This document shows positions 23,686 through 36,263 of a stretch of 64,000 bases of DNA, piece by piece (the stretch's first letter is position 1; each line of letters starts with the position of its first letter). Location: assembly GCA_951812925.1 (NCBI GenBank), contig OX638368.1, positions 13,374,287 to 13,438,286 of the forward strand, given 5' to 3'. This stretch comes from Calliopum simillimum. Taxonomy: Eukaryota; Arthropoda; Insecta; Diptera; Lauxaniidae. The notes below the pieces were generated by a model, which had not been told where the DNA came from, made no database searches, and saw nothing but the letters and a program-made list of their open reading frames with translations. The translations under genes were made by a program, and so were the position numbers.

Positions 23686-24109
23686 AATCATGTTTTTTGT
23701 TTTTTTTTTTCTACGTATAGAGCACAAGAACTTGTAAAGGATAGGAAAAAACACTATTAATGAGCACATAAAACGAGAAAAAACAACATTTTTAATAATT
23801 AAGTTGCTCAAAAGAAACTGCGATAAAAAACGAAATTGCAGAAAATCATCTAATTAAAATGTTAGCAAATTAATGTTTTAAATGTAGACGCCATTCAGTA
23901 GGGGAAAGTTGCAGCGTTTATAAAATTAAAGTCTGCAGGGCAGTTACTAAAAGAAGAAGGCGCGGAAAAAAAATTAGAAAATGTAATGGAAAACTGTTTA
24001 TTTAACATTTATTTTACAAAAATCGCTATCATAGCATTAAAACGATTTTAGTAGTCACTCAGAGACATTATTGCAAAATGCAGTTTTTTTAAGAAATTTA
24101 AATTTAATA
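23686..24109. other. AT-rich stretch without recognised genes
   Basis: Nothing recognised. No ATG-initiated frame of note. Confidence 0.5.
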
Positions 24110-24991
24110 TTGAGTCAGTATGTACCTACTACAGAAATATTTGGTATAAAATTTCACTAATAGTTTCTGAACACTTAAAAAGCAAAATTTCATCCCGAAA
24201 GCAAAAAAATCGTTGAAATCAGTAAGCAGTTCTAACAAAATTTCCAAAATTTCACCCCACTGTAAAACTCTAAAACTACATTTTGCACAAAACTCGTCCT
24301 AACAAAATCATAACGAAATCACACGAGGATCATTTTCCTAGAACACATTTACAGATTATATCCTGTTTTTGTGGGTCTTTCTGACCCTTTTTCTAAAACT
24401 GAGCCAGAATGGGTTAAAAAAATTTGCAAAAATATCCTACAGAAAATTTCACTAAGAGTTATCAAAAACAAAAAATTTTTAAAACATAAGTTAAGCGCGT
24501 CAGGGATGTAATTAATATTCAATGTGAGAAGTCCTAATTGATTTTAACGATTTTTTTGGTTTCGAGCTAAAATTTCGATTTTTATGTGTTTAAAAACTGG
24601 TAGTGTAATTTTATAGCAAATATTTCTGTAGTACATACTGACTCAATATTCTCCTGTTTTAGGTGTCATTTTTGTACTTTTTAAGAAAAGCGCAAAAATT
24701 ACCCACATGTGGGGGTTTTAGAGGGTTAAAATTTTCTACAAAAATACTCCCCGTAATATTCTGCATAAGTTTGTTTAACACATAATATACCTCATCGATT
24801 TAACACAAGGATGCGGTATTTTTGTTTTTTTTAAGTACAGTGGATAAAAAAACTTCAAAAATCGATTAAAAAAAAATGTGACATGCTGGAGAAAAACCAC
24901 AAAACAATGGTATTTTTTTTTAACGTCTTCTTTAAGAATTTTTTGGATTTTCTAAAGTGTTTTACAAAAAGTTCAAAATTGTCGAACAGTG
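24110..24991. mobile_element. Truncated copy of the 17-kb hairpin element
   Basis: Begins at the internal ATTGAGTCAGTATGTAC segment and matches 17379-18289 through to the right terminus (inverse CACTGTTCGAC). The outer left arm is absent, so it is a truncated or recombined copy. The base triplet after the right end is TAA, not TTA. Small indels separate it from the full copy. Confidence 0.75.
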
Positions 24992-24999
24992 TAACCACT

Positions 25000-25424
25000 T
25001 GAAATGCATTGAATCTATACGAGTGTATTAATACGCAAGACAAAAAACTCTCCCACGTATTTTAATATGTTAAAAATAAAGCCCGACTTTGAATTATACA
25101 CCATTGGACAGATATTTGTGTGAAGATATGCACAAAGTTAAAATTATTTTAATATTTTGCCCTTAAGTTTGCCAAAATTAAATACAAATTTTTCAAAAAG
25201 CTGAGTGACAATGACTTCATGTTTTTTGTTTTCTTTTTTGTTTCGTTTCACATTTGTCATTGTACCAGGGATGATAAATGAGCTTTTCTATTTTGTACCA
25301 CTAACAAAAAAAAAATACTAAAATTAACTCTTAACATTTTAGGCTTCGCAAAAACATATTAAGTTATAAAGTTTACGTCAAAAGCCTTTCCTTTTTAATT
25401 TATGAACGAATGTAGAAAAAATGA
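25000..25424. other. AT-rich stretch without recognised genes
   Basis: No feature is seen between the hairpin relic and the piggyBac-like element. Confidence 0.5.
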
Positions 25425-25428
25425 TTAA

Positions 25429-26805
25429 CCCTCATGTTGTCACCCTTTTAGTTTGTCACATTAGGTACTCAGGGGTCTGGTTAGACTCCATACATATTTA
25501 TACGGGTTTTAATCGAAAACTGTGTGTTGTTATTTTTATTTGCATTAAAAAATATAATTTTTATTTCTTGTACTTATATATTCATACATAAACATGTATA
25601 TCAGACTAACAAAACTTTGTCTTTGGTGAGCCATAAATGTCAATCATGTTTAACCCCACTTGAGCTTATTTTGACCGTTACTGTCACATAAAAAATGCTA
25701 AGGTCCAGCAATAGTTCGACGATTTGTGTTGAACTGGCTTAGCATTTGGGTCACTACATCAACTCCGCTATTAATTTAGTTGAAATATGAAAAGGGAACA
25801 GGACGAGAATGATTTTTTTTATCCATTTCAGATGGAACAAAACCCTATTTCATAGACCGCTGACATTCTTTTTAGGATGTTAAAAATTGTCTGAAGCTTT
25901 TATCGGGCCAAAATTTGAATACTTAGAATCAATACATATCATTTCATTCTCTCCTTGATTTGTACCTCACACTCTCCATCGATTTTTTGCAGCATAAATC
26001 TGAAAAGGGTAGTGCATTTTTGCATCGCATTTCCACCAAACCTTTATTCTATTGCTTAATGCGGAACATATAGCGTAAACTTCAACTGGTTCAGTGCCAC
26101 TCCCATTTGGGCTTCCATTAAAACACATAATATTATCAGTTCTTATTCTTCCTATTTGTGGTGAAATTTTGCGCTATTTGTATCGCTTTTTCAAAAAAAA
26201 AAAAAAAATGGCTGTGACTCTGCTTCTTGTGTTGATTCTTTATTCTCACCATAATTTTGAATCTCTTATTGAATTTCGAATTCAAGATCTTTTTCAGTAT
26301 CTTATGCATCTTTTTTATCATGGAAAAAGTCAGTCACCTCCTTGGGTTCTTGCATTTAAGTTTTTCAAAATAGCTATGTAAAATTTTCTACAAATATAAA
26401 ATTACACGCACAGAAGTATGTATAACGGTAAAACCCACTTTTATAACACTAACAAATTACCAATTTTCACAAAATCAAAAGGATTGAAGCAAAAAAGTAC
26501 CAACGTTCTCATTTGCAAGTGAAATATGACACATAAAGCTGAACAAATAGGGAAAACCTCTAACTATGTTCACAAAAACTGCATGTGGTCTGGCTGGACC
26601 CTTAGGTAGCGATTATGAGTATAAATTGAACTTTGAAAAAACTCGGCTCACCCTGTATTTTTTGAAAATATTTTTTTTAATTTTATTAAGAAATAGTTAG
26701 TTAAGGAATTCATGAAATTTGGTGTGGATATAAAAATTAGAAGTATTAAAAAACTTAAAACAAAAGTCAGAAGGGTCTGGCCAGACCCCAGAGTTCGTTT
26801 AAGGG
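25429..26805 (-). mobile_element. piggyBac-like element, decayed
   Basis: TTAA flanks both ends (25425-25428 and 26806-26809). The termini are CCCTCA and AAGGG, an imperfect version of the CCCT...AGGG ends of piggyBac elements. A subterminal inverted repeat follows: ACTCAGGGGTCTGGTTAGAC at about 25468 and its inverse (minus ACTCTGGGGTCTGGCCAGAC) at about 26773. At 1377 bp it is too short for an intact copy, which usually exceeds 2 kb. The interior holds a transposase fossil on the minus strand. Confidence 0.75.
25700..26150 (-). pseudogene. piggyBac-type transposase remnant
   Basis: On the minus strand, near 25720-25790, one frame reads NSGVDVVTQMLSQFNTNRRT, which resembles the conserved GVDxxDQM block. 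The second Asp of that block is replaced by Thr. An in-frame stop lies just upstream. Further upstream (about 26000-26130), a frame contains NRIKVWWKCDAKMHYPFQIY, matching the block around IK.W..CD..T.Y...F.VYTGK. These blocks are in the right order for the family but are broken by stops and deletions. No function is expected. Confidence 0.65.
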
Positions 26806-26809
26806 TTAA

Positions 26810-27284
26810 GTTGTAGTTTTCTGTTAAATAAGAAGTTTGAAACACTCTCGATTGTAATTTTAACTACTATTAATCTCTGTGCTCATCTATCAAATTATGC
26901 TAAACTTTGTTCTTTCTTTTGCAGCATCTTGGCATGTTTTTAGCAAACTTTTTATTTTTTAACCTTTATCGCTCACTTAAGCTTGCCTAATTGCATTCGT
27001 TATCTTTTTTCTCTATTTATTTCAATTCAATTGGAGTTTTTTCTTTTATGAAATAAAACAAGGACTTTTTTTTCTCATGAGCAACTTAACTACAAGACAA
27101 CAAAGAACAGTAATAAAAATTATAAAGATTAATGCCTGCAAAAAAAAACACCTTTCTTCTTTAAATTTAGCATTTGCACATCGCTAAACATTTTGAAATG
27201 GTTACTTCCAAAAGGAAAAAGCTAAAAGATTGGCAGGGGTAATTTGAGTAAAATGCGAATAGTCCATTGATTATGTCTTTTTAA
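26810..27284. other. AT-rich stretch without recognised genes
   Basis: Nothing recognised. Confidence 0.5.
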
Positions 27285-27850
27285 AAGGAAGACGTTTAAG
27301 GGCTTTTATTTCGGAAATCGTCAACTAGGTCATCTATATATTTAGCGAACAAAGCAAAAGTTTGATATTATTTTCAGAAAACTTTTTATAGAGAGTTAAA
27401 TTTGCCATTGAAAAAATGTATTTTAAAAATATTTTACAAAAATTTGTTTATGCTAAAAATGTTGAAACCAAAGAAAAAAAGCAAAAATTTTTAGTTCTTG
27501 TGTTTTTTACTCTTCTGCCTTTAACTTTATTATGGTGAAAGATGGACATATCCAAATATCAAAAAAAAAAAGAAGTTAAAATTTTCTTGGCAACTCAGAC
27601 ATAGGAATTTAGTTTATGCGTTCGAAAAAACAGTTTTACCTCAAAACCAAAAAATTTTACGAAAAAAGTGTACAGAGTTTTTTGATTTTTTTTTTTTTAA
27701 ATATTTTTTGACCAATTTTTGAAAAATTATAAAATGTCCAAAAAAATTCTGAAAACAAATATTTTTTAATGCATTTTTGCATACCGAGGAAAAATTTTTA
27801 TTTGTTTTTTTTTGAGCCGAACGTAAGGTTCACCCATTAACATTTGTGAA
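27285..27850. repeat. Diverged repeat related to 37254-37853
   Basis: The left edge AAGACGTTTAAGGGCTTTTA resembles the end of the 37-kb element, and internal phrases (CTTTTTATAGAG-TTAAATTT, then a CTTGGCAACTC...TATGCGTTCG block) occur in the same order. The right terminus is poorly conserved. Confidence 0.4.
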
Positions 27851-28486
27851 CATATCTTCGGCACTTACAGTCCAATCTTAAAGTATGATATATCAATCTC
27901 TGTTTTTGTTTCAGAGGTAATTTACTTAACGACCACGACTCAGTTCCTAACCCCCTGTTGTACAACCTTAATGTCAGAAAATTAAAGCTCGCTAAAAATC
28001 ATTAAACTTTTCTAAAGTAATCGAAAATGTCTTGCAAAAATGCATCAAATATTTGATGGTTACTGTGGAATTGTTTTTTATCTGATACGCGCTACTGTAG
28101 AGATATTCACAATAAATTTATAAACACAAAAAGAAAAGCAGACATAAAGAGACAGGTGACAAGCCAACTTTATTGTCGGCTGAATAATATCCTGATTCCT
28201 GAAAAAAAAATAAAAATTATTTTGTACTGGCGGCAACAGACGCTTGTTGTTTCTATTTTTTCAACCTCTTTTAGTTTTCACTAGATGGCGCTAACATTCT
28301 ATAAAGAGAAACAAATGTAAGTTAGAAAACAAGAAGGAAAAAAAACAGAAAACTTGAAATAAAAATGTGAATTTAAAATTCACAAATGGCTTCAAAAAGT
28401 TGCTCAGTGCACATACATGCATGCGTAGGCTTGTGTTTATATGTGTGTGAAATATAAATATCTAATATATGCAAATGATTTTGTAC
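27851..28486. other. AT-rich stretch without recognised genes
   Basis: Nothing recognised. Confidence 0.5.
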
Positions 28487-28767
28487 ACATATCGATACGT
28501 CCAACGTAAAAGTTGGTAACTCGAAAATCGTAGTTTTGAGCAATGAGCATTTTTGTATTTTAACTTTTTTGTTTTTTTGTATGAAAACCTATAGAAAATA
28601 AATTTAGGTTGTGACTTCAAAAATAGAGCCCAGGCCTTCAAATTTCAAGCTAGAGGTACCAAAATTTGACACAAGATGGAACCAAATGTGTAGATTTCGA
28701 AAAACGCTGTCCCGTAAAAAGTTGGTAACTTGAGTTACCATTTTTTACGTTGGAGGTATCGATATGT
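28487..28767. mobile_element. 281-bp MITE-like element
   Basis: The ends are inverted repeats of about 36 bp with a few mismatches: ACATATCGATACGTCCAACG on the left and the inverse ACATATCGATACCTCCAACG on the right, each continuing into TAAAA..TGGTAACTC. Both edges contain the self-complementary octamer TATCGATA, so it is not possible to tell whether this is TIR or an 8-bp target duplication. Confidence 0.7.
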
Positions 28768-28989
28768 CTCGAGTGCAGATATAAAATGTATGTCATAATT
28801 AACAGAGAAACTTCATTTGAAACTTTCACGTTAGCACGGTAGAAGAGTAAATAAAAACAACAAAAAGTAAATTAGTTTTCACAGTGCACAAATGTATGCG
28901 TAAGGCAGAAATGTGTGTCACAAATGTAGATGCAGACAACATATTTATCCAAGGGGAATAATATCTAGCGCTTCTTGAGAAAGCACTTC

Positions 28990-29720
28990 TTCCCATATTT
29001 GGGAAATGCTGCAGTAAGCATTTAAATATCAAATTATATTTGGAAAAACATGATTGTTTTAATATTTAAGTAGTATTTTTAAAAAAGGGAGGAAGAGAAA
29101 GGAAGAAATTGAAAAACTATGAAACTTTGTTTTGTTTACAAATTTTACACACACGTCAAGCAAGCTTGTCATGGACCCGGGTTCGATTCCCACCGCAGGC
29201 AAATTTTTTTTATATTAATATATTTGTTTTTTTTTTGTTTAACTTTTTCATGTTCCTATTTTGTTATTTATATATTTTTGTTGAAATGTAATGAAATTGA
29301 ATAAAAAAATTATTTTTTGTAAGGTAGCAGTAAGCACTTGAATATTAAATTCTGTTTCAAGGGATATTTTCATATAAAAAATTTCTTAATATACAAATTT
29401 TATATCTCTACATAATAGATCAGTGGTCTAGAAGTCTAACAAGTTTTTTAATTGTTATGTTATAATATGTTTCTATCTATCACACGGACAGTTCTCAATT
29501 CAAGTCCTAGTGGGCATACCTCTGTACTACAGATAAGCGCTTCCACAGGCCTTTTCTGTAAGGCTGCGGTAAGCTTCAGCGCGTTTATATACTAGAACAT
29601 GCAATGTTTAAAAGAAATAATGGGTATTATGGAGTAAAAGCGCTTATGGTCGAAAAAGCAGCACTTCAGAAAATCTCCTGAAGCACTTCTTTTCCCTTTG
29701 GGTATGTATGCTTAAGAATT
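28990..29720 (+). repeat. SINE-like region with repeated CTGCRGTAAGC module
   Basis: The module CTGCAGTAAGC followed by TTRAATATYAAATT occurs near 29008, and as diverged forms near 29323 and 29564. GAAGCACTTCTT occurs at about 28980 and 29681. Two degenerate pol III-type tRNA-like patches lie between them. This resembles fragments of tRNA-derived SINEs, but no complete unit is present. Confidence 0.35.
29172..29213 (+). ncRNA. tRNA-like B box with T-run terminator (remnant)
   Basis: GGTTCGATTCC at about 29180 matches the pol III B box consensus exactly, and a run of seven T follows at about 29207. No A box is found at the normal distance upstream and the T-arm stem pairs only partly. It is not a tRNA gene; a SINE or tRNA fragment is more likely. 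Confidence 0.35.
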
Positions 29721-30183
29721 TAAGGAAAAAAATTTTAAATTTAGCTCGTTCAAATCATATTTAACCCATTTCCCATAGCTATTCGATTAATCAAACAGTA
29801 AAATTGTCCTTTTTTCATATATTTTTAAAAGGTGGAGGCAAATGACACCAAAGAGATAGTTAGTTATTAGGCACTTTAATTTTTTTAGTATCTGAAAACT
29901 TTATTTCCATCCTACTATTGACAAACTTTAACATCAACTATGTCAAAACTATAATTTTTCAGCAACAGAATTCAAAACGCTATAACTTTGCCAGTTTAAG
30001 ATATTTTTGAGTGATTTTCTCTGTGTTCTCTTCTTCTTATCTTGTATCTAATATAAAAAAAGATAAAGTCCCATTTGTCGCAACGCGTTGCACATTTTTC
30101 TTAAGTTCGTATTGTTTTCAGTTTTCTTTTCCACTAAAATATTTTTATTGAATTCTAAAATTATATTATAACAAGTCATAATC
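29721..30183. other. AT-rich stretch without recognised genes
   Basis: Nothing recognised. Confidence 0.45.
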
Positions 30184-30420
30184 AGGCATGTTCTGAAATC
30201 CGATTCACTTCGGAAACGGAATGAAAGCAATCTTCAAGAGCTCCGCATTTTGATTATGAACACCAAATCAGATTTATTTTTCGGTAAATCAAAAAGGAAC
30301 CATTAGTTTATTTTATTTGTTCAAATACAAATCCAATTCCATCTTATTTGTTGCAATGCAGAGCTCTTGAAGATTGCTTTCATTCCGTTTCCGAAGTGAA
30401 TCGGATTTCAGAACATGCCT
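30184..30420. repeat. Perfect 60-bp inverted repeat with 117-bp loop
   Basis: 30184-30243 is the exact reverse complement of 30361-30420 (outer edge AGGCATGTTCTGAAATCC). Similarity drops sharply outside the arms. Weak direct similarity also links about 30060-30090 with 30325-30355 (CCCATTTGTCGCAAC against CCATCTTATTTGTTGCAA), suggesting a local rearrangement. Arms this exact in diverged DNA mean recent origin or gene conversion. Confidence 0.85.
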
Positions 30421-30429
30421 AATTAAGTG

Positions 30430-31960
30430 GTATCTACAATACACAAAATTCAAGCCTTTTTTACAGATTGGATGCTGTTTAATAGCATCCAAAAGGAAAC
30501 AGTCGCTTTGCCGTCGTATGCTTTCCAATAAATAAGAGTTTCACAAATGGCCGCAGTACCCGTATAATAAAAATAATATATTTTCTCTTAAAAATAACAT
30601 GTAGTATGAGTGACGCAAACTTATTTTATGTAGTTCGAAGAGCAGGTTCCAATTTTGTTCGCAATTGGCGATACAATGAAAATGGTTAAACCTTATTTTT
30701 ACGTACAATGGTCTTACCTTCAACACTTTGAACATCAACAGACCATAAATAAAAAAATAATATAAATAAAAACAAAATTTAAATTGAAATTAAAACAAGA
30801 AAGTAAAGTGTTGTCCTTTCTAACATTTACACTTTCGTCACAGAAAATTAAATCCCATCTGTTTTTAAGCCCCCCTTGGTAAGAAAAAAAAAAAATATTG
30901 CAAAAAATTGAGCACCACAATATTGCTGTCTGAAGGACATTGGCATAAGACAAAAACTTCTTAAAGTTGAATATAAAATTGACATCGTTTGATTTGTGTC
31001 CATTTTTTCATTTTTTTTTTTCCTTCAGGGATATATTTTTTGTCCTTTTTTTCTCATTTGTGTTGTTGATATTTGTTTTTATCTTCTGTTTGCTTCCCTC
31101 GCTAAATTAATTCATTTCGTTTTTTTTTTTTTCGTTTTTAATTTTACAGTTTTTTGCCTGTTTTTTGTGTTCTTTCTTAACATAAAGGATAAGCTATTAA
31201 AAGGTGTTGGTGATGTTTTTATTTTATATTTTTTATTAAAGCCTTTGATGTTGCAGCTTTATATATTGTGAAAAATAAAAATAAATGGAATTTAAGAAAA
31301 AACATTTTTTCTGCGATTTTATATGAGTTGAAAGATGAACTGGAAAATTTATACTCAGTAATAAAATCTTTTGATATTTGCAGGAAAAATATTTATCATA
31401 GTTTGTTTTTATGAAATGCTGTGTGAATATTATAAAATGTCATTTACATATAAACAACTTCAAAAGCACTCAGCTTTCATTGAAAATATCTCAGCTTCGA
31501 TGTTACTTGAAATCATCAGTATACTGTCAATTTTTAAACTTTAGTGAGTGTGTTAGAAAAACAAGTTTGATGAATGACCTGTAGTTGTTTAAATAAAAAA
31601 CTAGTACCTGGAGACCGATCCCTGCTCGGTATGGCGGCTGAAATATCTTATCTTCAAAGGATCATTACTCGGAAAATAAGAATCCTATTAGAAAAATTTG
31701 GATAAGGAAGAGTGTAACTATTCGATGCTATTAATATAAAGGAATTTTACCTTTTCTTGTAGCTACGCTGTAAGACTGAAAACAGCGTGTTCTTCAACTT
31801 CAAGCAAGGATATTTCAAAATCCTGCAGGTATAATGACAGTTCTACTGATGAAGACGGATTCAGCGTCAAAAAGTACATAATACTGCATACAAGAATTAA
31901 ACAGTTCATTCCATTTTTTTTTTGTGCCTGAGATATTAACCAAAATTTTTATTTTGATAA
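30430..31960. other. AT-rich stretch without recognised genes
   Basis: Hydrophobic frames here (30735-30953, 30996-31271) are translations of T-rich DNA and have no ATG-plus-domain support. No gene called. Confidence 0.45.
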
Positions 31961-31964
31961 AAAA

Positions 31965-33115
31965 ATGGGCGGGGCATAGCCTTCTTTTTGTTATGCTTTA
32001 GATACTCTTGATCCAGATCCGCATACCAAATTTCATCAAAATTTGTAGTACCGTTTGCGAGAAATAGCATTTAATGTAATTTAATAATAATACTTGTATG
32101 GGAGGTTCCACGCGCACTTTCGATATTTTGCCTACCTTCAGGTCGTAGGTGCCTAATCGCAAGTAGACTTCCTACAGTTATATTCAGAAAGATTGCTTTA
32201 GTAGTTTTCTTTTTATAGCGCACTATATTTTTGTGGGCGGTGCCGCGCCCTTCAACGAGTTTTCATAACACAAAAGCATATCACATATTAATACTTGTTT
32301 GCAGACGTAACAGCTCCCAAATTTTCATCAAAATTGTTGGAGTCGTTTTCGAGTAATATTGAATCAAAATTTTCAAGGGTTAAAAAGTGGGCGTGGCACT
32401 TATTCAATGCCGCCAACTTTTCGTTTGTTACAAGGTATTATTAAGCAGTACCTGCATACCAAATTTCATTAAAATACCTTGTAAAATTTGCGAGAAATAG
32501 CATTTAACGTATTTTGCTTGTATGGGAGGTTTCACGCGCAACGGCGATATTTTGCTCACTTTCATATCGGAGATGCTCTATAGCAATTAGGCTCCTTACA
32601 GTTAATTTCAGAATGTTTGCTTAATTAGTTTTCTTTTTATACTGTTTTATATTTTTGTGGGCGGTACCACGCCCTTTAACGAGTTTTCCCAATATAACGG
32701 CGTACTACATAATAATTCCTATTTACAGAGGTTACATCTCCTAAATTTTCATTAAAAATTGTTGGAGTCGTTTTCGAGTTATATTGAATCAAAATTTTCA
32801 AGGGCCAAAAAGTGGGCGTGGCACTTCTTCGATCCCGCCCACTTTTTGTCTGTCACAAGGTATTATTAAGCCGTACCCGCTCACCAAATTTCATTTAAAT
32901 AACTTGAATGGTTTTAAAATTTAGAGCAGTGCCACGCCCTCTGGTGAGCATTCACAAAGTTCAAACCTAGTTCATTCTTCATTGTATGCTAATATCTAAC
33001 ATAATACGAAGTTTCTTTAAAATCGCTGCAGCCGTTTTTGAGAAAAAGTTTTGCCCGTTCCAAACATACATAAGTACATAAGTACATACAATTTTATCTC
33101 GTATAAGAAGAGAAG
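31965..33115 (+). repeat. Tandem repeat with 433-bp period
   Basis: GCGAGAAATAGCATTTAA recurs at 32057 and 32490, and the flanking phrases follow in the same order: TGTATGGGAGGTT-CACGCGC, TTTTTGTGGGCGGT-C-CGCCCTT, TTGGAGTCGTTTTCGAGT, then AAGTGGGCGTGGCACTT. A third partial unit continues to about 33000, followed by GCAGCCGTTTTTGAGAAA and CATACATAAGTACATA at the 3' edge. The phrases resemble widespread dipteran dispersed repeats; I cannot name the family. Confidence 0.75.
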
Positions 33116-34370
33116 ATGAAATTTTGTTCAAGCTTAACATGACGTATGATTATTTTTTGAAATTTTCAAGTTACAGCAAAGGTAATAATATTTGTCAAAC
33201 GGTAGTTCATCTACCACTCAGTAACTATGTATAGTTTTGTGTAATTGTTTAAATTACCATAAAATTCCACTTAAAATATTTTATAAAATTAAATTGAATA
33301 TGTAAACGATTTTTTTGCAAAAACACAGAACCAAATCTTAAAGCACACAAATAAAATAAAAACAGATTACAAAAAATAAGAGACAATAACCTGTAATTTA
33401 CTGGCTGAATTTACAACCAAAACTTTTTTGGAAACTTTTCAGAGTTGTATAGAATTGGAAAAAAACTTTTTATCAGCGTGAAAAAAAAAAAACAAAACTT
33501 TGGATTGTGTTTTTTTTCAATTTTGCTGCTGCTGCAAAAGTTTTGCTGCATGTTGCACATAATGTGACAATTGTACACTTCTGATAGTGTTGCTGTTTAT
33601 TTGACAAATTCAGAAAATCGGTTTTGTGAGTCAATTGAAATAATAGCATTAAAAATGTATAATTTGCAAGCAATCACTTGTTACTCATACCACATGTTAA
33701 ATAAAAAACACAAAACAATTGATTTGATGCTAGTTTTAAAGCAGCCCTTAATTAAATCTTTATGCAGCTCTTGATGAAGAAACCTTCTTAGAAATAATAT
33801 TGCAACAATAGTCCTGGAATGTATCGCCATCTATTTAAAACACTTTAGATTTGTAAAATTCGGAAAAGTGGTTTAACTGGATGAAGATACATGTTTGTAT
33901 ATGAATATCTAACTAATCTTAAAATCTAAACATCACTATCAGCTGTGCGTAAATGCTACAATTTCTCATTTAGTTAGTTATGTCAATTTTTCAATTTGTC
34001 CCTCAGTCAATGGTTCAGAAAAGCTGTATGTGTCGTCTTGCATAAATGTTGCCATCAAGACGAAAATAAAAACTTAGGAAAGATACAACACGAGTAGGAG
34101 AGTAAAAAGAATAATATGAAAAAAGGAACTTATACAATTTGCTGGTGTGAGCAAATTGCAATTTCAACTCATTGCCTTTAAGTTTGTTTTCACTTTTTAC
34201 TTAACAGTTAAGTTGTAATCCTTATAACTTAAACAAAGGAAGTCATCTTTATATTGTTTGAAAAAATTTTAAAAATGATAAAGGTAACTTCTGTAAATAA
34301 TATGAGAAGTAAATTTCATCTATAAATATGACCTGGAACTGAATTTCAACTATTAGAATTAGCATGAAGT
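33116..34370. other. AT-rich stretch without recognised genes
   Basis: Holds a two-mismatch copy of the dispersed motif at 33138. No gene is seen. Confidence 0.5.
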
Positions 34371-35098
34371 CTATTGTATAAGCTTATAAAGCTTCTTTGA
34401 ATTTATAGAAAAAGTCCAAACTAACAAAAAATTGCAACTGGGGGCTGTCTCGAATATACCACTTGCTTTACATGAAGAATTTCTTAGTCCACACTAGCGT
34501 TTAAGAAAAAACTATGTTACAAAAAACTTTGAGCCAATTGTATAAGCTTTTTAAGGACATATCTAGCTTATAAGGTATAAAAAGATTTTGCAAAGTTTTG
34601 GACCTTAAAAGCACGCGCAGGATGTGTTTCATATGCAGCGTAACACGAATAGTTACATAGAAGTATTTTTCCAGACTTCAGCTTAAAAAATTAATGTAAC
34701 AAATGCACAATTGAATTAGAGGATATTTATCAAGAATTTCAATAAAAATTTTTATAAGAATTTTTTCATACTAAAATGTCAGCCAAAGTCAAAAGTTAAA
34801 ATTGCAAATATCAACTTTAAAGGTCCAAAATTTTACAAAATCCTTTTAAACTCTATAAACGAATTCCTATCTTAGAAAGTCCGTACAATCGTCTAAAAGT
34901 TTTTCATACAAAAAATTTCTCTAAAACGCTAAAGTGACCCAAGAAAATTCCTTTTGTAAAATAAGTCAGAAAATCAGTTTTAATCCTACTACTCCTCAGT
35001 GGTACATTTTAGACCCCCCAGTTTCAACTTTTTCTTAGTCTAGGCCACCTCCATCACATCTCAGGATTTTCATAATCTTATGGGATACATCGTGTATA
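34371..35098. repeat. Foldback family member (copy 2 of 3)
   Basis: The left arm (about 34371-34600, with AACTGGGGGCTGTC then ATACCACTTG) is the inverse of the right arm (about 34800-35098, GTGGTACATTTTAGACCCC and CAGTTTCAAC). The internal block TTTAAAGGTCCAAAATTTTA...AAAATCCTTTTAA is shared with the other copies. Diverged, so ends are approximate. Confidence 0.55.
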
Positions 35099-36263
35099 AC
35101 AATAATAATTAATTTATCAATTTATTAAGCTAAACATGACAAAGAATAAAATAATGCTTATTTTATGTTCGACGCATCCTAGTGCTAAATTTTTTCTAAT
35201 ATAGTTTTAAATACCCTATGGCGTTCCAAAATGGCCCCTTTTTACTAATGGCCTCTTTAAAACTGGTTTTTGAAACATTAAATTCCTTAGCCCTGTAATC
35301 TCACCACGTCGTATGATTAACGTATAATTAGCATTTGAATCTATTATTCTAAATTCGTTGCAGTACTTCATTAAAATCCTGCTAATAGCAATAAATTATT
35401 ACCACGCCAATGTAAAAGCATTCATTGACTCAAAATCATTGAATTCAATATAAATCGCTTCAGTGCACTACACAAATTTCGTTAATTTTTAAATTTCAGT
35501 GCTTGTTGAAGCAAGAAGAAATATTGGCAAATAAAAAATAAAAATCCTCCAAAAATCGCTGAAATGTGACACCGACAATGACAACAGACTTACAATCCAT
35601 AACACAAAGCAACAAAATACTTAAATACAAGCAATTAATTTCCGTCAACAGTTTGTTTTTTTCCTTTTTTTTCTTTTCATGCTACTAAGCTAATTTTGAA
35701 ATTTTTTCTTTTTCTTTTGGATTAAATAAATGACTTTCTAAATTTTATCGTTTGTGCGTCGCTTCACCAAACCATGTTGCCAACTTACATTGGGAACTAA
35801 CGCACTCTTACTTGTTGTCTGTTTTTAACTTATCTTTTTTTTTTTGTAAAGAAACAATGGACGACATTCGAAATCGTTGCAAGACAAATGCGTAATTTTC
35901 CTCATCATTTATTTCAATGGATTTATTTCAACGTTCAGCATTTAACATTCTACAAGAACGAGTATCGGGTATATCCCTCAGCTTCATTTTGTCTCTTTTA
36001 TTCTGTTTCTTTTAAAGTCTTTGGTATTTTGTCACAATATCAACAAAAAAAAAGCACCGCTAAACAACTGATTTATGTGCTGTGCTCTATGAGTTTGGTT
36101 TTAATTTATTGATTTTGTTCTTGTTTCATTTAATTTTGTATTGATACAGAAATGCTCTGTGTTTATTTCAATTGTTTTGATTTCAGTTTTTCTGAAATTA
36201 ATTACTTGTTAGAATGAAATATTTTTAAAACAAATTTTATAAAAATTGCTACTTTTTAAGACG

